This document shows, piece by piece, positions 7,683 to 16,557 of a DNA stretch of 32,345 nucleotides. How positions within the stretch are numbered: the stretch's first letter is position 1; each line of letters opens with the position of its first letter. The notes under the pieces were generated by a model, which saw only the letters and a list, made by a program, of their open reading frames with translations, had not been told where the DNA came from and ran no database searches. The position numbers were made by a program, and so were the translations under genes. The DNA is taken from NCBI GenBank assembly GCA_029264655.1, contig JARHZY010000144.1:1-32345 (forward strand), read 5' to 3'. The DNA comes from Helicobacter sp. Lineage in GTDB: Bacteria > Campylobacterota > Campylobacteria > Campylobacterales > Helicobacteraceae.

Positions 7683-9773
7683 ATGATTTTTTCTCGTCTT
7701 CGTATAGGGACAAAAATATCTGGAGTGGTTGTGCTGATTATGGCGATAGCTATGGTTGGGCTTTCTTGGATTATTGCTTTTGGGGCTAAAAAAGCACTTG
7801 AGAATGAAGCTGAAAAGCTTCTTCAAATAGCGTCCGCACGTTATGCAAATTTTGTTTATTCTATCGTTTCTGATGGATTTATTTCGGTAAATACTATACA
7901 GGGAGTAACAAATACTATTTTTGAAAATGCTATAGTGCCAAGAGAAACGCAATTACTTAATGTTATTGATAATATGGTGGATCATAACCAACACATCACT
8001 TTTGGTTATATTTATATTAAAGATGCATCAAATATAAAACTAAAAGAAAACTCTAAATCAATCACAAGTAATGGTGAGATTCTTATGATTATTGATGATA
8101 GGGATATAGAAAATATAGGTGGAACACAACAGGTTACCCCTGATTACAAAATTTTAAATACGCAAGCTTTTGAAGATGCAATGAGGAGTGATAAGATTGC
8201 GTTTGGTAATGCAATACCAATGAATATTGCTGGCACAGAAGTGTTTGCGGTGAATATTGTTGCACCAATTTATAATGCAGAGAAGAAAAAAATAGGTGTT
8301 ATAGGGGCAACAATAGATTTAAATGTATTAAGAAGTAATTTAGTAGAGCGAGATAGGGCATTTGATGGTGAAATACGTATGCTTATTTCTGATAAGGAGA
8401 CTATTATTTCACATACTAATCCAAATGCTGTGAATAAGAAGCTTACTGAATATAATGCTACTCCACAAGCACAAAAAGTAGGAGAAGCTATAAAAAACCA
8501 CCAAAATGGTATTTTTGAATATTACTCTATTACCAACAAAGCTTTATCAGCTGCCGCTCTTTATAGTTTCCGCATACCCGATACAAATAGATATTGGGGA
8601 ATGCTAACGCTTGTGCCATACGAACAAATAGAAAAACCAGCGTATGAAATCATGCAATATGTTGCTATCGCATGCCTTATTTTTATTGCACTTTCAGCAG
8701 TGCTTGTTGCAGCATATGTAAAATTTAGAGTGAGTATTCGTCTTACAAAAGTGCAAAACTATCTTTTTGATTTCTTTGCATTTCTACGTTATGAGAAAAA
8801 TGAAGTTCCAGACTATAAAATAATAGCACGAGATGAAATAGGAGAAATGGCAGAAGCTATAAAAAATAATATTGCTTTTATCCAAAAAGGAATTACGCAA
8901 GATAGGATGGTTGTCAAAGAAACCATTAATGCAGTGCAAGATATAGAAAAAGGGGATTTTATGGTAAGTATCAATAATACACCAAATAACCCTGAACTTG
9001 TCAAATTAGCTTCTGCACTTAATGATATGTTAAATGTATTAAGACAAAAAGTTGGTTCAAATATGAATAGCATTAGCAAGGTATTTGAAAGTTATAAAAA
9101 TCTTGATTTTACTATTTCGATTGAAAACGCTATTGGTAGTGTAGAAACGATGACAAATATTTTAGGAAATGAAATCAAAATTATGCTACAGGCTTCTTCT
9201 GGCTTTGCTGATGTTCTCACAAAACAAAGCGGTGAGTTGCAATCTTCAATGGATCGCCTTATTGAATCAAGTAATTTTCAAGCTAATTCACTCCAAGAGA
9301 GTGCATCTGCAATAGAAGAAATTACTGCTTCTATGCAAAATGTAAGTGAGAAGACAAACGAGCTCACCGCACAATCAGAAGATATTAAAAGCGTGATTGA
9401 AATCATACGCGATATAGCAGATCAAACAAACTTATTAGCACTTAACGCAGCAATAGAAGCAGCAAGGGCAGGGGAGCATGGTAGGGGCTTTGCAGTAGTT
9501 GCAGATGAAGTAAGAAAACTAGCAGAGAGAACACAGAAGTCATTAGGAGAGATTGAAGCAAATGTAAATCTTCTTGTGCAGTCTGTTAGTGATATGGCAT
9601 CCTCTATTAAAGAGCAAACAGAAGGAATAGCCCAGATTAATGACGCAGTAGCACAACTTGAGAATATTACCCAAGATAATGTTTCAATTGCCAACCACAC
9701 AAGTGCTATTACCCAAGATGTGGGCTGTGTTGCCCAAGAAATCTTTAATGATGTGCATAAAAAGAAATTTTAG
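7683..9773 (+). CDS. methyl-accepting chemotaxis protein (transmembrane chemoreceptor)
   Basis: A second transmembrane chemoreceptor, 696 residues: TM1 at about 13-34, a periplasmic dCache-like sensor (FGYIYIKDAS, NIVAPIYNAEKKKIGVIGATI), TM2 at about 326-346, HAMP, coiled coil, and the signalling tip DQTNLLALNAAIEAARAGEH starting at residue 580. It ends KKKF, like the receptor at 181, again without a CheR/CheB tether. The cytoplasmic half closely matches that receptor while the sensor half does not, so the two should share the signalling cluster but sense different ligands. GGGAG at 7670-7674 is 8 bases before the ATG. It is transcribed alone. Confidence 0.96.
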   Translation: MIFSRLRIGTKISGVVVLIMAIAMVGLSWIIAFGAKKALENEAEKLLQIASARYANFVYSIVSDGFISVNTIQGVTNTIFENAIVPRETQLLNVIDNMVDHNQHITFGYIYIKDASNIKLKENSKSITSNGEILMIIDDRDIENIGGTQQVTPDYKILNTQAFEDAMRSDKIAFGNAIPMNIAGTEVFAVNIVAPIYNAEKKKIGVIGATIDLNVLRSNLVERDRAFDGEIRMLISDKETIISHTNPNAVNKKLTEYNATPQAQKVGEAIKNHQNGIFEYYSITNKALSAAALYSFRIPDTNRYWGMLTLVPYEQIEKPAYEIMQYVAIACLIFIALSAVLVAAYVKFRVSIRLTKVQNYLFDFFAFLRYEKNEVPDYKIIARDEIGEMAEAIKNNIAFIQKGITQDRMVVKETINAVQDIEKGDFMVSINNTPNNPELVKLASALNDMLNVLRQKVGSNMNSISKVFESYKNLDFTISIENAIGSVETMTNILGNEIKIMLQASSGFADVLTKQSGELQSSMDRLIESSNFQANSLQESASAIEEITASMQNVSEKTNELTAQSEDIKSVIEIIRDIADQTNLLALNAAIEAARAGEHGRGFAVVADEVRKLAERTQKSLGEIEANVNLLVQSVSDMASSIKEQTEGIAQINDAVAQLENITQDNVSIANHTSAITQDVGCVAQEIFNDVHKKKF

Positions 9774-9917
9774 TTCTATGCAGCTAGAATCTAGTCAATA
9801 AGGATTACTTATTTGACGATAGAAATATTTTTTTATTTCTTTTTTTATCCACTCTCAATATAAAAAGCTATATTTTATAGCTAAAGGATAATTACTTATA
9901 CTTTAGCAGTTAAAAAC

Positions 9918-9944
9918 TTGACAAGGCATTTGATATAATGTCAA
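9918..9944 (+). promoter_or_regulatory. extended -10 box inside a TTGACA/TGTCAA inverted repeat
   Basis: TTGACA (9918-9923) and its exact reverse complement TGTCAA (9939-9944) flank 15 bases; TGATATAAT (9931-9939) between and overlapping them is a good extended -10. This is how a repressor-controlled promoter looks, yet no open frame follows for about 400 bases. Confidence 0.35.
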
Positions 9945-10327
9945 AATATAATCCTACATAATTGTTTAGCAAGATAAATCCTATGGATTTTAAAGACAGG
10001 CTTTTAATGTATTGAGAATGCTTGTTTGAAATAAAAATTGTTTAATGCTAATATAGATGGAATCTATTTGACATGGGTGCTAGCCAATGCTTTTGCTTAT
10101 TGTGGTTATAGAGGCAATATTATTACTAAATTTTAGTTACAATAATAATTCTATATCCATAGTTATAAATATTTTTTAGAGTAAATAAAGCTCTGTAATT
10201 GCGATTATAGATTCTATACTTGGAGTATGAAGCCTTTTTAATGATGGCGATCTCTATTTATATTGCGATATTAGATGAATTTGCTTATATTTATAATAAA
10301 ATTTTCTAAAAGAGTTTATTTTTTAAG

Positions 10328-10333
10328 TATAAT
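10328..10333 (+). promoter_or_regulatory. -10 box of the coaD-tmk-comF operon
   Basis: TATAAT within TTTTAAGTATAATC, 29 bases before the ATG of the first gene. GGAAGGA at 10351-10357 is the ribosome binding site. Confidence 0.6.
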
Positions 10334-10362
10334 CAAGCTTTTAAAATTCAGGAAGGATATGC

Positions 10363-10764
10363 ATGTATTCGTATTTGTTTTATGTGATTATGTGGGCAGT
10401 GTGTTTTGTCCTTGTTATACCTGTGCTTATTGTCGGTGTTATTTATGTGTTGTTAAGTAATAAACCACCAAAGCAAGTTGAAAGCACATTGCAAATTATG
10501 TTTAATATCATAAAAGGTGCACAAACAAAAGTTGCTTTTAGTGCCGCACTTGAGCAGTTTAAGGGGAAATATGGGGTATTAAATGATGAAAAAAATTTTG
10601 AATTATGGCTTCAATGTATTAAAGAATTAGCACGTTCAACACATTGGGATACCGATGCAATTGCAAAATTTGGACAAGAACTTGAAGATAAAAATACAAC
10701 ACATGCGAAAAAAATCTCTACTGCTATTGCAACCGTGTTAAAAACAAAAGAGCAAAAAAAATAA
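10363..10764 (+). CDS. small single-pass membrane protein of unknown function, first gene of the coaD operon
   Basis: I do not recognise this 133-residue protein. Residues 5-30 form one strongly hydrophobic helix (FYVIMWAVCFVLVIPVLIVG), followed by a soluble helical region rich in Lys, Glu and Ala up to the C-terminal KTKEQKK. This suggests an inner-membrane anchor with a cytoplasmic domain. Normal codon use, a good ribosome binding site and only 15 bases to coaD support a real gene in the same transcript. The overlapping frame starting at 10275 was rejected because it is shorter and Cys-rich without pattern. Nothing in the neighbours, which make coenzyme A and dTTP, points to a function. Confidence 0.75.
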   Translation: MYSYLFYVIMWAVCFVLVIPVLIVGVIYVLLSNKPPKQVESTLQIMFNIIKGAQTKVAFSAALEQFKGKYGVLNDEKNFELWLQCIKELARSTHWDTDAIAKFGQELEDKNTTHAKKISTAIATVLKTKEQKK

Positions 10765-10779
10765 TTTCTAAGAGTAAGT

Positions 10780-11280
10780 ATGAATAAATTAGCAATATAT
10801 CCCGGAACATTTGATCCATTAACAAATGGGCATTTAGATATTGTAAAACGTAGTAGTAAAATGTTTGAAAAAGTAGTTATTGCGGTGGCAAGCTCTGAAA
10901 GTAAAAATCCACTTTATAGCTTAGCAGAACGTGAAACAATGATAAATTTAGCATTAGAGGAATATAAACATGAGATTCCAAATGTATGTTGTATTACCTT
11001 TAGTAATCTACTTGCCACATTAGCAGCTGATATGCAGGCAAAAGTAATTATACGAGGTTTGCGTGTTGTTAGCGATTTTGAATATGAATTACAAATGGGA
11101 TATGCCAATGCTTCCCTTAATAACGCATTAGATACAATTTACTTTATGCCTACTTTACAAAACGCCTTTATTAGCTCATCAATTGTGCGGAGTATCATTG
11201 TGCATGGTGGTAAATTTAGCCATCTTGTGCCAAAGAGTATTCATACCTATATACAACAATTACAATCAAAAGAATTATAA
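10780..11280 (+). CDS. coaD: phosphopantetheine adenylyltransferase (CoaD)
   Basis: Transfers AMP from ATP to 4'-phosphopantetheine, giving dephospho-CoA, the penultimate step of coenzyme A synthesis. The 166-residue length is normal. PGTFDPLTNGHLDIV has the nucleotidyltransferase T/HxGH signature with His18; RGLRVVSDFEYELQM is the phosphopantetheine-binding region and ISSSIVR the second nucleotide motif. Its last base is the first base of the tmk ATG (TAATG), so translation is probably coupled. The coaD-tmk-comF order is as I recall it in H. pylori (HP1475-HP1473). Confidence 0.97.
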   Translation: MNKLAIYPGTFDPLTNGHLDIVKRSSKMFEKVVIAVASSESKNPLYSLAERETMINLALEEYKHEIPNVCCITFSNLLATLAADMQAKVIIRGLRVVSDFEYELQMGYANASLNNALDTIYFMPTLQNAFISSSIVRSIIVHGGKFSHLVPKSIHTYIQQLQSKEL

Positions 11281-11972
11281 TGCAATATTATGTTATTGAA
11301 GGTATTGACACAAGCGGTAAAACAACGCAATATAATCTCATAAAGCAACATTATCCATGTGTATCATTATCGGATTATAAAGATTCCCAAACACAATCTA
11401 TTATTTTGTTAAATGAACCCGGTGGCACAGCATTTGGTAATCTTATACGCGAAATACTGCTACACAAACAAGTTGCAATGGCAGATAGGAGTGCATTTTT
11501 ATTATTTTTAGCACAAAGAGCAGAGATTTTTGAACGCATTAAAGATTTGCCCAATACAATTATTGCAGATAGAAGTCTTATTTCTGGTATAGCCTATGCA
11601 CATACTATCGATATGCATGAAGCATTGCGACTTAATCTTTTTGCTACACAATCTATTTTACCGCATAAAATTGTATTATTGGAGTTATCTGAAGCGACAT
11701 TGAAAGAGCGTTTAGGGCAAAAGCAACTTGACAACATAGAATCAAAGGGTATTCATTATCTCATGGATATACAAGAACGTTTAAAAACAATCATAACATA
11801 TTTGCAAAATAGCAATACCATGCAAGATTTAGGCTATTGTAATCCCAATAGAGTTAAGAATATAGATTCTGCTTATAACGCACAGACGCAGCAGCCCGAA
11901 GTTTTAAGGCTTGATGCAGCACTACCGCAAGAGATCATACATAACTATATTTGTGCTTTTTTTGGAATATAA
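11280..11972 (+). CDS. tmk: thymidylate kinase
   Basis: Phosphorylates dTMP to dTDP for DNA synthesis. The Walker A loop is EGIDTSGKTTQ near residues 6-16. NEPGGTAFGNLIRE is the dTMP-binding loop, with Asn where most enzymes have Arg (usually REPGGT). FLLFLAQRAE and IADRSLISGIAYA are the remaining family motifs, and LDNIESKGIHYLMDIQERLK is the C-terminal lid and helix region. At 230 residues it is longer than the usual 190-210 because of a tail insert near 180-210 (NTMQDLGYCNPNRVKNIDSA). Overlaps coaD by one base and abuts comF with no gap. Confidence 0.95.
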   Translation: MQYYVIEGIDTSGKTTQYNLIKQHYPCVSLSDYKDSQTQSIILLNEPGGTAFGNLIREILLHKQVAMADRSAFLLFLAQRAEIFERIKDLPNTIIADRSLISGIAYAHTIDMHEALRLNLFATQSILPHKIVLLELSEATLKERLGQKQLDNIESKGIHYLMDIQERLKTIITYLQNSNTMQDLGYCNPNRVKNIDSAYNAQTQQPEVLRLDAALPQEIIHNYICAFFGI

Positions 11973-12560
11973 ATGTATTGTGTTGTGTGCGGACAACTAA
12001 GTTGGCATATAATATGTAAGAGTTGCTTGCATAATATATGGCATGTAGATTCCAAACGTATATTGCATAATAATGTAAAAGTTTTTAGTAGTTTTGCATT
12101 CAGTGAATTAAAGTTTTTATTAGCAAGTAAAAATCATATTATTGGCAGTCGTATTTTTAAATGTTTAGGATATTATGGTGTTTATAAATTTTTTGCAAGT
12201 TATCCAAATTTAGCAGCACTCCATAAAAAATATATTGCGGTTATCTCTATACGCAATCATACTATTGGTGCATATTCGCATAGTGCAATCCTAGCACAAT
12301 GTTTTCAAAAATATGGTTTTCAAGTTTTTCATAATGCACTCATTATCGGTAATAATAGCCGTTTTGCATTTCTTGGACGTCAAGAGAGGGAAAAAATAGG
12401 TAGAAATTTTCATTTTACTTTAAAAAAAGAATATGAAAGTATTATTTTAGTAGATGATATTATAACAACCGGACAAACACTCTTTGAGGCAAGCCAAATT
12501 CTTATGCAAAATAATCATACACCGCTTTTTGCATGGACACTTTGTGATTCTAGATATTAA
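11973..12560 (+). CDS. comF: ComF family phosphoribosyltransferase-like protein
   Basis: A protein of the ComF/GntX family, linked to DNA uptake in naturally competent bacteria; its biochemical role is unclear. It has the N-terminal zinc ribbon with two CxxC pairs (Cys3, Cys6, Cys15, Cys18) and the C-terminal PRPP-binding loop ILVDDIITTGQTLFEA. At 195 residues it has the usual length for Campylobacterota. The ATG follows the tmk TAA directly, so it is the last gene of the operon. The ribosome binding site is weak, consistent with coupling to tmk. Confidence 0.88.
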   Translation: MYCVVCGQLSWHIICKSCLHNIWHVDSKRILHNNVKVFSSFAFSELKFLLASKNHIIGSRIFKCLGYYGVYKFFASYPNLAALHKKYIAVISIRNHTIGAYSHSAILAQCFQKYGFQVFHNALIIGNNSRFAFLGRQEREKIGRNFHFTLKKEYESIILVDDIITTGQTLFEASQILMQNNHTPLFAWTLCDSRY

Positions 12561-12707
12561 TAATTAAAACATAGTATATATTAGATATTCACAAAGATTT
12601 TTTAATAAGACTATTGTAATAACACAATAAAACACCATTTTATATAAAATCAACTTGCTTTTATAATAAAGTTATCATGTTTGGGAGTGAAAATTTATGT
12701 TTTTGGG

Positions 12708-12713
12708 TATAAT
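12708..12713 (+). promoter_or_regulatory. -10 box for the receiver-like gene
   Basis: TATAAT in TTTTGGGTATAATATAG, 39 bases before the ATG at 12753; AAGGAG at 12742-12747 is the ribosome binding site. Confidence 0.6.
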
Positions 12714-12752
12714 ATAGACTTTGAAGTTTTTATATGATGCTAAGGAGCAATA

Positions 12753-14183
12753 ATGCTAGAAGGGCAAATTATTAGTTTAGATACCGCAAAAAAAGAAGGA
12801 AAAGTTGAACAAGCATTAAACAAAAGAGTATATCCATTTGCTTTTGCAGTATGGCAGGGTGAAGAGGAAGAATTAGCTCCAAATATTGATGTTGAATTTG
12901 TGGTAGAAAATCGTATTGTTACAAAAATGCAATTAAAGATTTCACTTGAAGAAGAGGAAGCAATACCTGTTACAAAATCACCCGAAGATTGTATTAATGA
13001 GTTTTTTGCCCGTGAAAAATCTATATTAAGCCACCATCATGATTTTATTGAGGGCAGTAAAGAGCTTGATTTTATGCGTATGAAACGTTTTTTATTTACA
13101 GCATATAATGATTTATGTGATTTAGATTCTATGCTAGAAAACAAAGAGCTTAGAGCAGTGAAACATGAGGTATCATCATTATATAAGGACTTTGAAGAAT
13201 ATAATAGAAAAATTCAATATCCATTGGCATATTCATTTGAAAAAATTTTTTTAGTGCGTCAAGTTGCCTATACACATTTAGAGCAATATATTGAGGATGT
13301 AAAAATTGGTATGGCAGGTGCAAAAGCCGAATGTGAACCGCTTGGTAGAAGGCTTGAGGAAGAAGAGCGGAATCTAAGGCTTATACCAGATAAAAAAAGC
13401 CGCGAATATTTAGAATTTGAGAAAGAAGTAAAGTTGTTGCGTCGCCGTTTTGTTGATTTAATTGATTATATTGCTAAACAAAAAGATATAATTACAAGGG
13501 AAAGTGCACGTTTGCAAATTTTTAAAGAAAAGCATTACCAAACATTTGCCGATGTGTTTGCCCCTATGACTACAGAGATAAAAGATCGTTTTGTTCGCCT
13601 TCTCAATACTAAAGGTTATGAGCTTGATAAAGCAATGTGGGCACGTGCAAAAACAAACCAATATGTAAAAAAATTCTTTCGTGATGCAGATATTCATGGT
13701 GGTTATAATTCAAAAACTTATTTGCGTTACTTTCTTAAAGGGCTTGATAAAAATAAAGTTGTTTCTGCAAAAACAAAAGAACTTTTTGGTTTATTAAGAG
13801 ATTTAGAAAAAATCAGCATACAAAATGTGATGGTTATCCAAGAAAATGATACAAAATCTTTTAAATTACAGCAACTCATTGAACGCGTAGATTCAGGATT
13901 AAAAGTAATAGTTGAGCATAATCCTTTTGATGCACTTGCAAAGCTTGGGGCAAAACCACAAGATATTGTTGTGCTTGATTATAAAAATAGTGGCTTGCTT
14001 GCATTTGATTTTATCCGCGAATATAAAGCAACACCAAATGCTAAAAACCCCGTATTCATTGTTATTACCCCAACACCGCTTGATTATAATACAATGGAAG
14101 AAGGGAGAGAAATTGGTGTTGAATATTATATATTAGCAAATGATGCTGAAGCATTCTCTGATGCAATACGCATGGTTATATAG
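12753..14183 (+). CDS. protein of unknown function with a C-terminal response-regulator-receiver-like domain
   Basis: I do not recognise a named family. Three regions can be seen in the 476 residues. Residues 1-65 look like a small beta barrel (GQIISLDTAKKEGKVEQALN, then YPFAFAVWQ), perhaps OB or cold-shock-like. Residues 80-340 are helical and charged, with coiled-coil stretches around 195-260 (RRLEEEERNLRLIPDKKSRE). Residues 357-476 resemble a receiver: NVMVIQEND (358-366), possible phosphoacceptor Asp409 in VVLDYKNSG, and Thr439 in FIVITPTP. The usual late Lys of the DYLLKP loop is missing (YYILAND), and the acidic pocket is reduced. It has no signal peptide and stands alone behind its own promoter. 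A divergent or phosphorylation-independent receiver fused to a scaffold is the best reading. Confidence 0.8.
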   Translation: MLEGQIISLDTAKKEGKVEQALNKRVYPFAFAVWQGEEEELAPNIDVEFVVENRIVTKMQLKISLEEEEAIPVTKSPEDCINEFFAREKSILSHHHDFIEGSKELDFMRMKRFLFTAYNDLCDLDSMLENKELRAVKHEVSSLYKDFEEYNRKIQYPLAYSFEKIFLVRQVAYTHLEQYIEDVKIGMAGAKAECEPLGRRLEEEERNLRLIPDKKSREYLEFEKEVKLLRRRFVDLIDYIAKQKDIITRESARLQIFKEKHYQTFADVFAPMTTEIKDRFVRLLNTKGYELDKAMWARAKTNQYVKKFFRDADIHGGYNSKTYLRYFLKGLDKNKVVSAKTKELFGLLRDLEKISIQNVMVIQENDTKSFKLQQLIERVDSGLKVIVEHNPFDALAKLGAKPQDIVVLDYKNSGLLAFDFIREYKATPNAKNPVFIVITPTPLDYNTMEEGREIGVEYYILANDAEAFSDAIRMVI

Positions 14184-14265
14184 TCTCATAAAGTTAAAAT
14201 TTATAATCTAGTCTTTATATATATTCTATTATATAGTAAAAAAGTTCGCTAAGATTGCTATTAAT

Positions 14266-14293
14266 CCTACGCAGGAATACTCCTGCATGTAGG
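14266..14293 (+). terminator. stem-loop downstream of the receiver-like gene
   Basis: CCTAC-g-CAGGA, a four-base loop, then TCCTG-cat-GTAGG: ten base pairs with a small internal bulge, about 80 bases after the stop at 14183. There is no T run after it, so a transcript-end or RNA-stability element is only a suggestion. Confidence 0.35.
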
Positions 14294-14707
14294 CATGGAG
14301 TAAAGAGATTGATTATCTTTAGTCTAATGGGTAAAAATAGCATATATGAGATTCTAAATTATCCATTTAAGAAGATTAAATCGTTAGATTCTAAGTAAAA
14401 ACTTGCAAATAGGCTAATAATATAGCTTTAGGTATTATAAATAGAGGCGATTTGTTTTAATCTTTGCTTTTATATAACAATAAATATCAAAATAAGAGAT
14501 TTCTAAATTACATGGCATACTCCATCTGTGGCATGTAAAATCTATAAAAAACTCTAACTTAATTTTTTAAAAGCAAATTATGTTTCATATTTTTTAATTT
14601 CCTAAGCACTAGTAGTATTTGTCAATGTAATAATATATATTGTTTGTAAAATTATAGCCCATGTATATACTTATAACTTTTGTGGCATAATACATATGTA
14701 ATATTAT

Positions 14708-14725
14708 ATCCTAACAGGATTTTTT
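14708..14725 (+). terminator. small hairpin with T run
   Basis: ATCCT-AAC-AGGAT followed by a run of T. No annotated gene lies upstream on this strand for over 500 bases, so it would end only an unannotated transcript or be chance. Confidence 0.25.
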
Positions 14726-14981
14726 AAAATGTTTATAATTTGACATATAGTGGTTAGTCATATATTTATAGAATCATATTTACCATATAAATATAAGTTA
14801 GCATAGGAGCTAAAAGTTTAATAAAATATATTTAATTCTATAATTATCAATTCTTGTTTATATTGTGTTTTAGATATAAAATCATTTATATATCTTATTG
14901 TATGTATCATATATTTCCATATGTAATAGAAATATCATATTAAGAAATATAATATATTTATTCTTATAATGCTATTTATTG

Positions 14982-14990
14982 TGTTATAAT
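14982..14990 (+). promoter_or_regulatory. extended -10 promoter of the symporter gene
   Basis: TGTTATAAT, a perfect extended -10, gives a leader of about 90 bases before the ATG at 15090. A second TATAAT lies at 14965-14970. Confidence 0.55.
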
Positions 14991-15089
14991 TCTCTAGCCA
15001 TTTATATATTTTGTATAAATATTATATCTTAATTTACTTTATTTCTATCTTTATATTCTATGCGTTAGCTGCCTAAAGGAGTGATTGAG

Positions 15090-16496
15090 ATGATAGCAAG
15101 TGGTAATAATACGCAAACATATAAGAAAAAACAACCTTTAGATAAAAAGCTTAGTAAGAGTTTAGTTTTTTGGGTTTTTGTTGGATTGTTTTTGGGTATG
15201 CTTTTTGGGACGATAGGAAGCTTATATCATGAAGAACAAACTTCAGCTTTCATACATTTCTTTTATAATTTTTCTGTGCATTCTAAAGAATATACCATAG
15301 ATCCATTTATCAAAGGCTTGAAGTTATTAATGGGTCCTATCATCTTTTTAACTATTATCACGGGTATTATACGGCTAGAAGACCTTAAAACACTTGGGAC
15401 TTTAGGGTTTAAGACTGTTATTTATTTTGAAGTTGTTAGCACATTTGCACTTGTTATTGGTGTCTTTTTTGGTGAAGTGATTAAGCCCGGACATGGTATG
15501 CACCTTGATGTGGCAAGCCTTGATGCAGAAAGCGTGCAAGGCTATATAGAAGCAGGGGTAAAGCAACAACAAGCTGCTGGTGGAGAACTATGGAATATTC
15601 TTATTAGTGCAATACCACATGATCCAATTAGTCCATTTGTGGAAGGCAAAACTTTGCAAGTGCTTGTTATGGCGGTTATAATTGCAATTATTTTATCTTT
15701 TACACGTAAAAATTTTAAAGAATCTGCATTAAAGTATTTTGAAAGCATGCAAGAAACATTTTTTAAGGTGCTTACTATTTTAATTTGGTATAGCCCGCTA
15801 GCAACATTTGGTGCAATGGCATTTTTAATAGCAAAGTTTGGTTTTAGTTCCATTAGTGGTATGGCATTATTGCTTGTAACAATGGCACTTGCTGTGCTAG
15901 CGTTTGTTTTTGGTGTTTTGGGGATTATTGCAGGAATTGCACGTGTAAATATTTTTAAATTTATGCGTTTCATTTATAGAGAAGTGCTTGTTGTCTTTGC
16001 AACTTCAAGCAGTGAAACAGCCCTTGCCCCACTTATGCGTAAGCTAGAAAAAGCAGGCATACAGAAAGCTTCTGTGGGATTAGTTATCCCAACAGGATAT
16101 AGTTTTAATCTTGATGCAACAAATATTTATCTTAGTCTTGCAGTAATTTTTCTTGGGCAGGCATTTGATATTCCACTTACCTTAGAACAAACCATTACAC
16201 TTATTGTTATTCTTATGGTATCGTCAAAAGGTGCAGTGGGTGTTACTGGTAGTGGTTTTATTGTGCTTGCTGGCACACTCTCTGCACTCACAACGGCTGA
16301 TGGCTCACATCTTATCCCTGCAGTTACGGTTGCGGCAATATTGGGGATTGATAAATTCCTTAGCGAAATGCGTAGCGTTGGGAATCTGTGTGGCAATGCT
16401 GTTGCATGCATGATTGTAAGTATTTGGGATAAACGCGTTGATATGGAGAAATTCCGCTATGCACTCGACCATCCTAATGAATTTAAAGTCTTATAA
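15090..16496 (+). CDS. dctA: dicarboxylate/amino acid:cation symporter (DctA/GltP family)
   Basis: An inner-membrane secondary transporter of the DAACS family, probably importing C4-dicarboxylates or acidic amino acids with Na+ or H+. At 468 residues it has eight membrane helices by inspection and the family signatures: the serine-rich hairpin ATSSSETALAPLMRKLE, the substrate-site segment PTGYSFNLDATNIYLS, hairpin 2 with SKGAVGVTGSGF, and the last helix region DKFLSEMRSVGNLCGNAVA. The DctA-like pattern favours dicarboxylates, but the substrate is not proven. I start at ATG 15090, 8 bases after AAGGAG (15076-15081); the in-frame GTG at 15081 overlaps that site. Single gene with long non-coding flanks. 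Confidence 0.9.
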   Translation: MIASGNNTQTYKKKQPLDKKLSKSLVFWVFVGLFLGMLFGTIGSLYHEEQTSAFIHFFYNFSVHSKEYTIDPFIKGLKLLMGPIIFLTIITGIIRLEDLKTLGTLGFKTVIYFEVVSTFALVIGVFFGEVIKPGHGMHLDVASLDAESVQGYIEAGVKQQQAAGGELWNILISAIPHDPISPFVEGKTLQVLVMAVIIAIILSFTRKNFKESALKYFESMQETFFKVLTILIWYSPLATFGAMAFLIAKFGFSSISGMALLLVTMALAVLAFVFGVLGIIAGIARVNIFKFMRFIYREVLVVFATSSSETALAPLMRKLEKAGIQKASVGLVIPTGYSFNLDATNIYLSLAVIFLGQAFDIPLTLEQTITLIVILMVSSKGAVGVTGSGFIVLAGTLSALTTADGSHLIPAVTVAAILGIDKFLSEMRSVGNLCGNAVACMIVSIWDKRVDMEKFRYALDHPNEFKVL

Positions 16497-16537
16497 GAAT
16501 AATAAATGAGAATCAATAATATTGTATTTAGCATAAG

Positions 16538-16557
16538 GTTCTTGATATACCAAGAGC
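16538..16557 (+). terminator. stem-loop after the symporter gene
   Basis: GTTCTTG-atatac-CAAGAGC, seven pairs including one G-T, 41 bases after the stop codon. It lacks an immediate T run, so the terminator call is weak. Confidence 0.35.

Larger units (their letters stand above)
9774..10362. other. gene-free stretch with an orphan promoter-like site and possible gene debris
   Basis: No intact gene. A promoter-like inverted repeat at 9918-9944 has no gene behind it. Downstream, a ten-codon frame at about 9982 (MDFKDRLLMY) and a stop-free run at about 10050-10135 look like scraps of coding sequence, but I cannot assign them. The 3' end holds the promoter of the next operon. Confidence 0.4.
14184..15089. 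other. gene-free stretch with two stem-loops and a promoter
   Basis: About 900 AT-rich bases with no credible frame on either strand. It holds a GC-richer stem-loop at 14266-14293, a small terminator-like hairpin with a T run at 14708-14725, and the symporter promoter at 14982-14990. Confidence 0.5.

Noticed and set aside
10275..10460. 61-codon frame overlapping the small membrane protein
   Set aside because: Shorter, out of frame with the well-supported gene, and a patternless Cys/Tyr/Val string.
15081..15089. GTG start of the symporter at 15081
   Set aside because: It overlaps the ribosome binding site AAGGAG (15076-15081); ATG 15090 has proper spacing.
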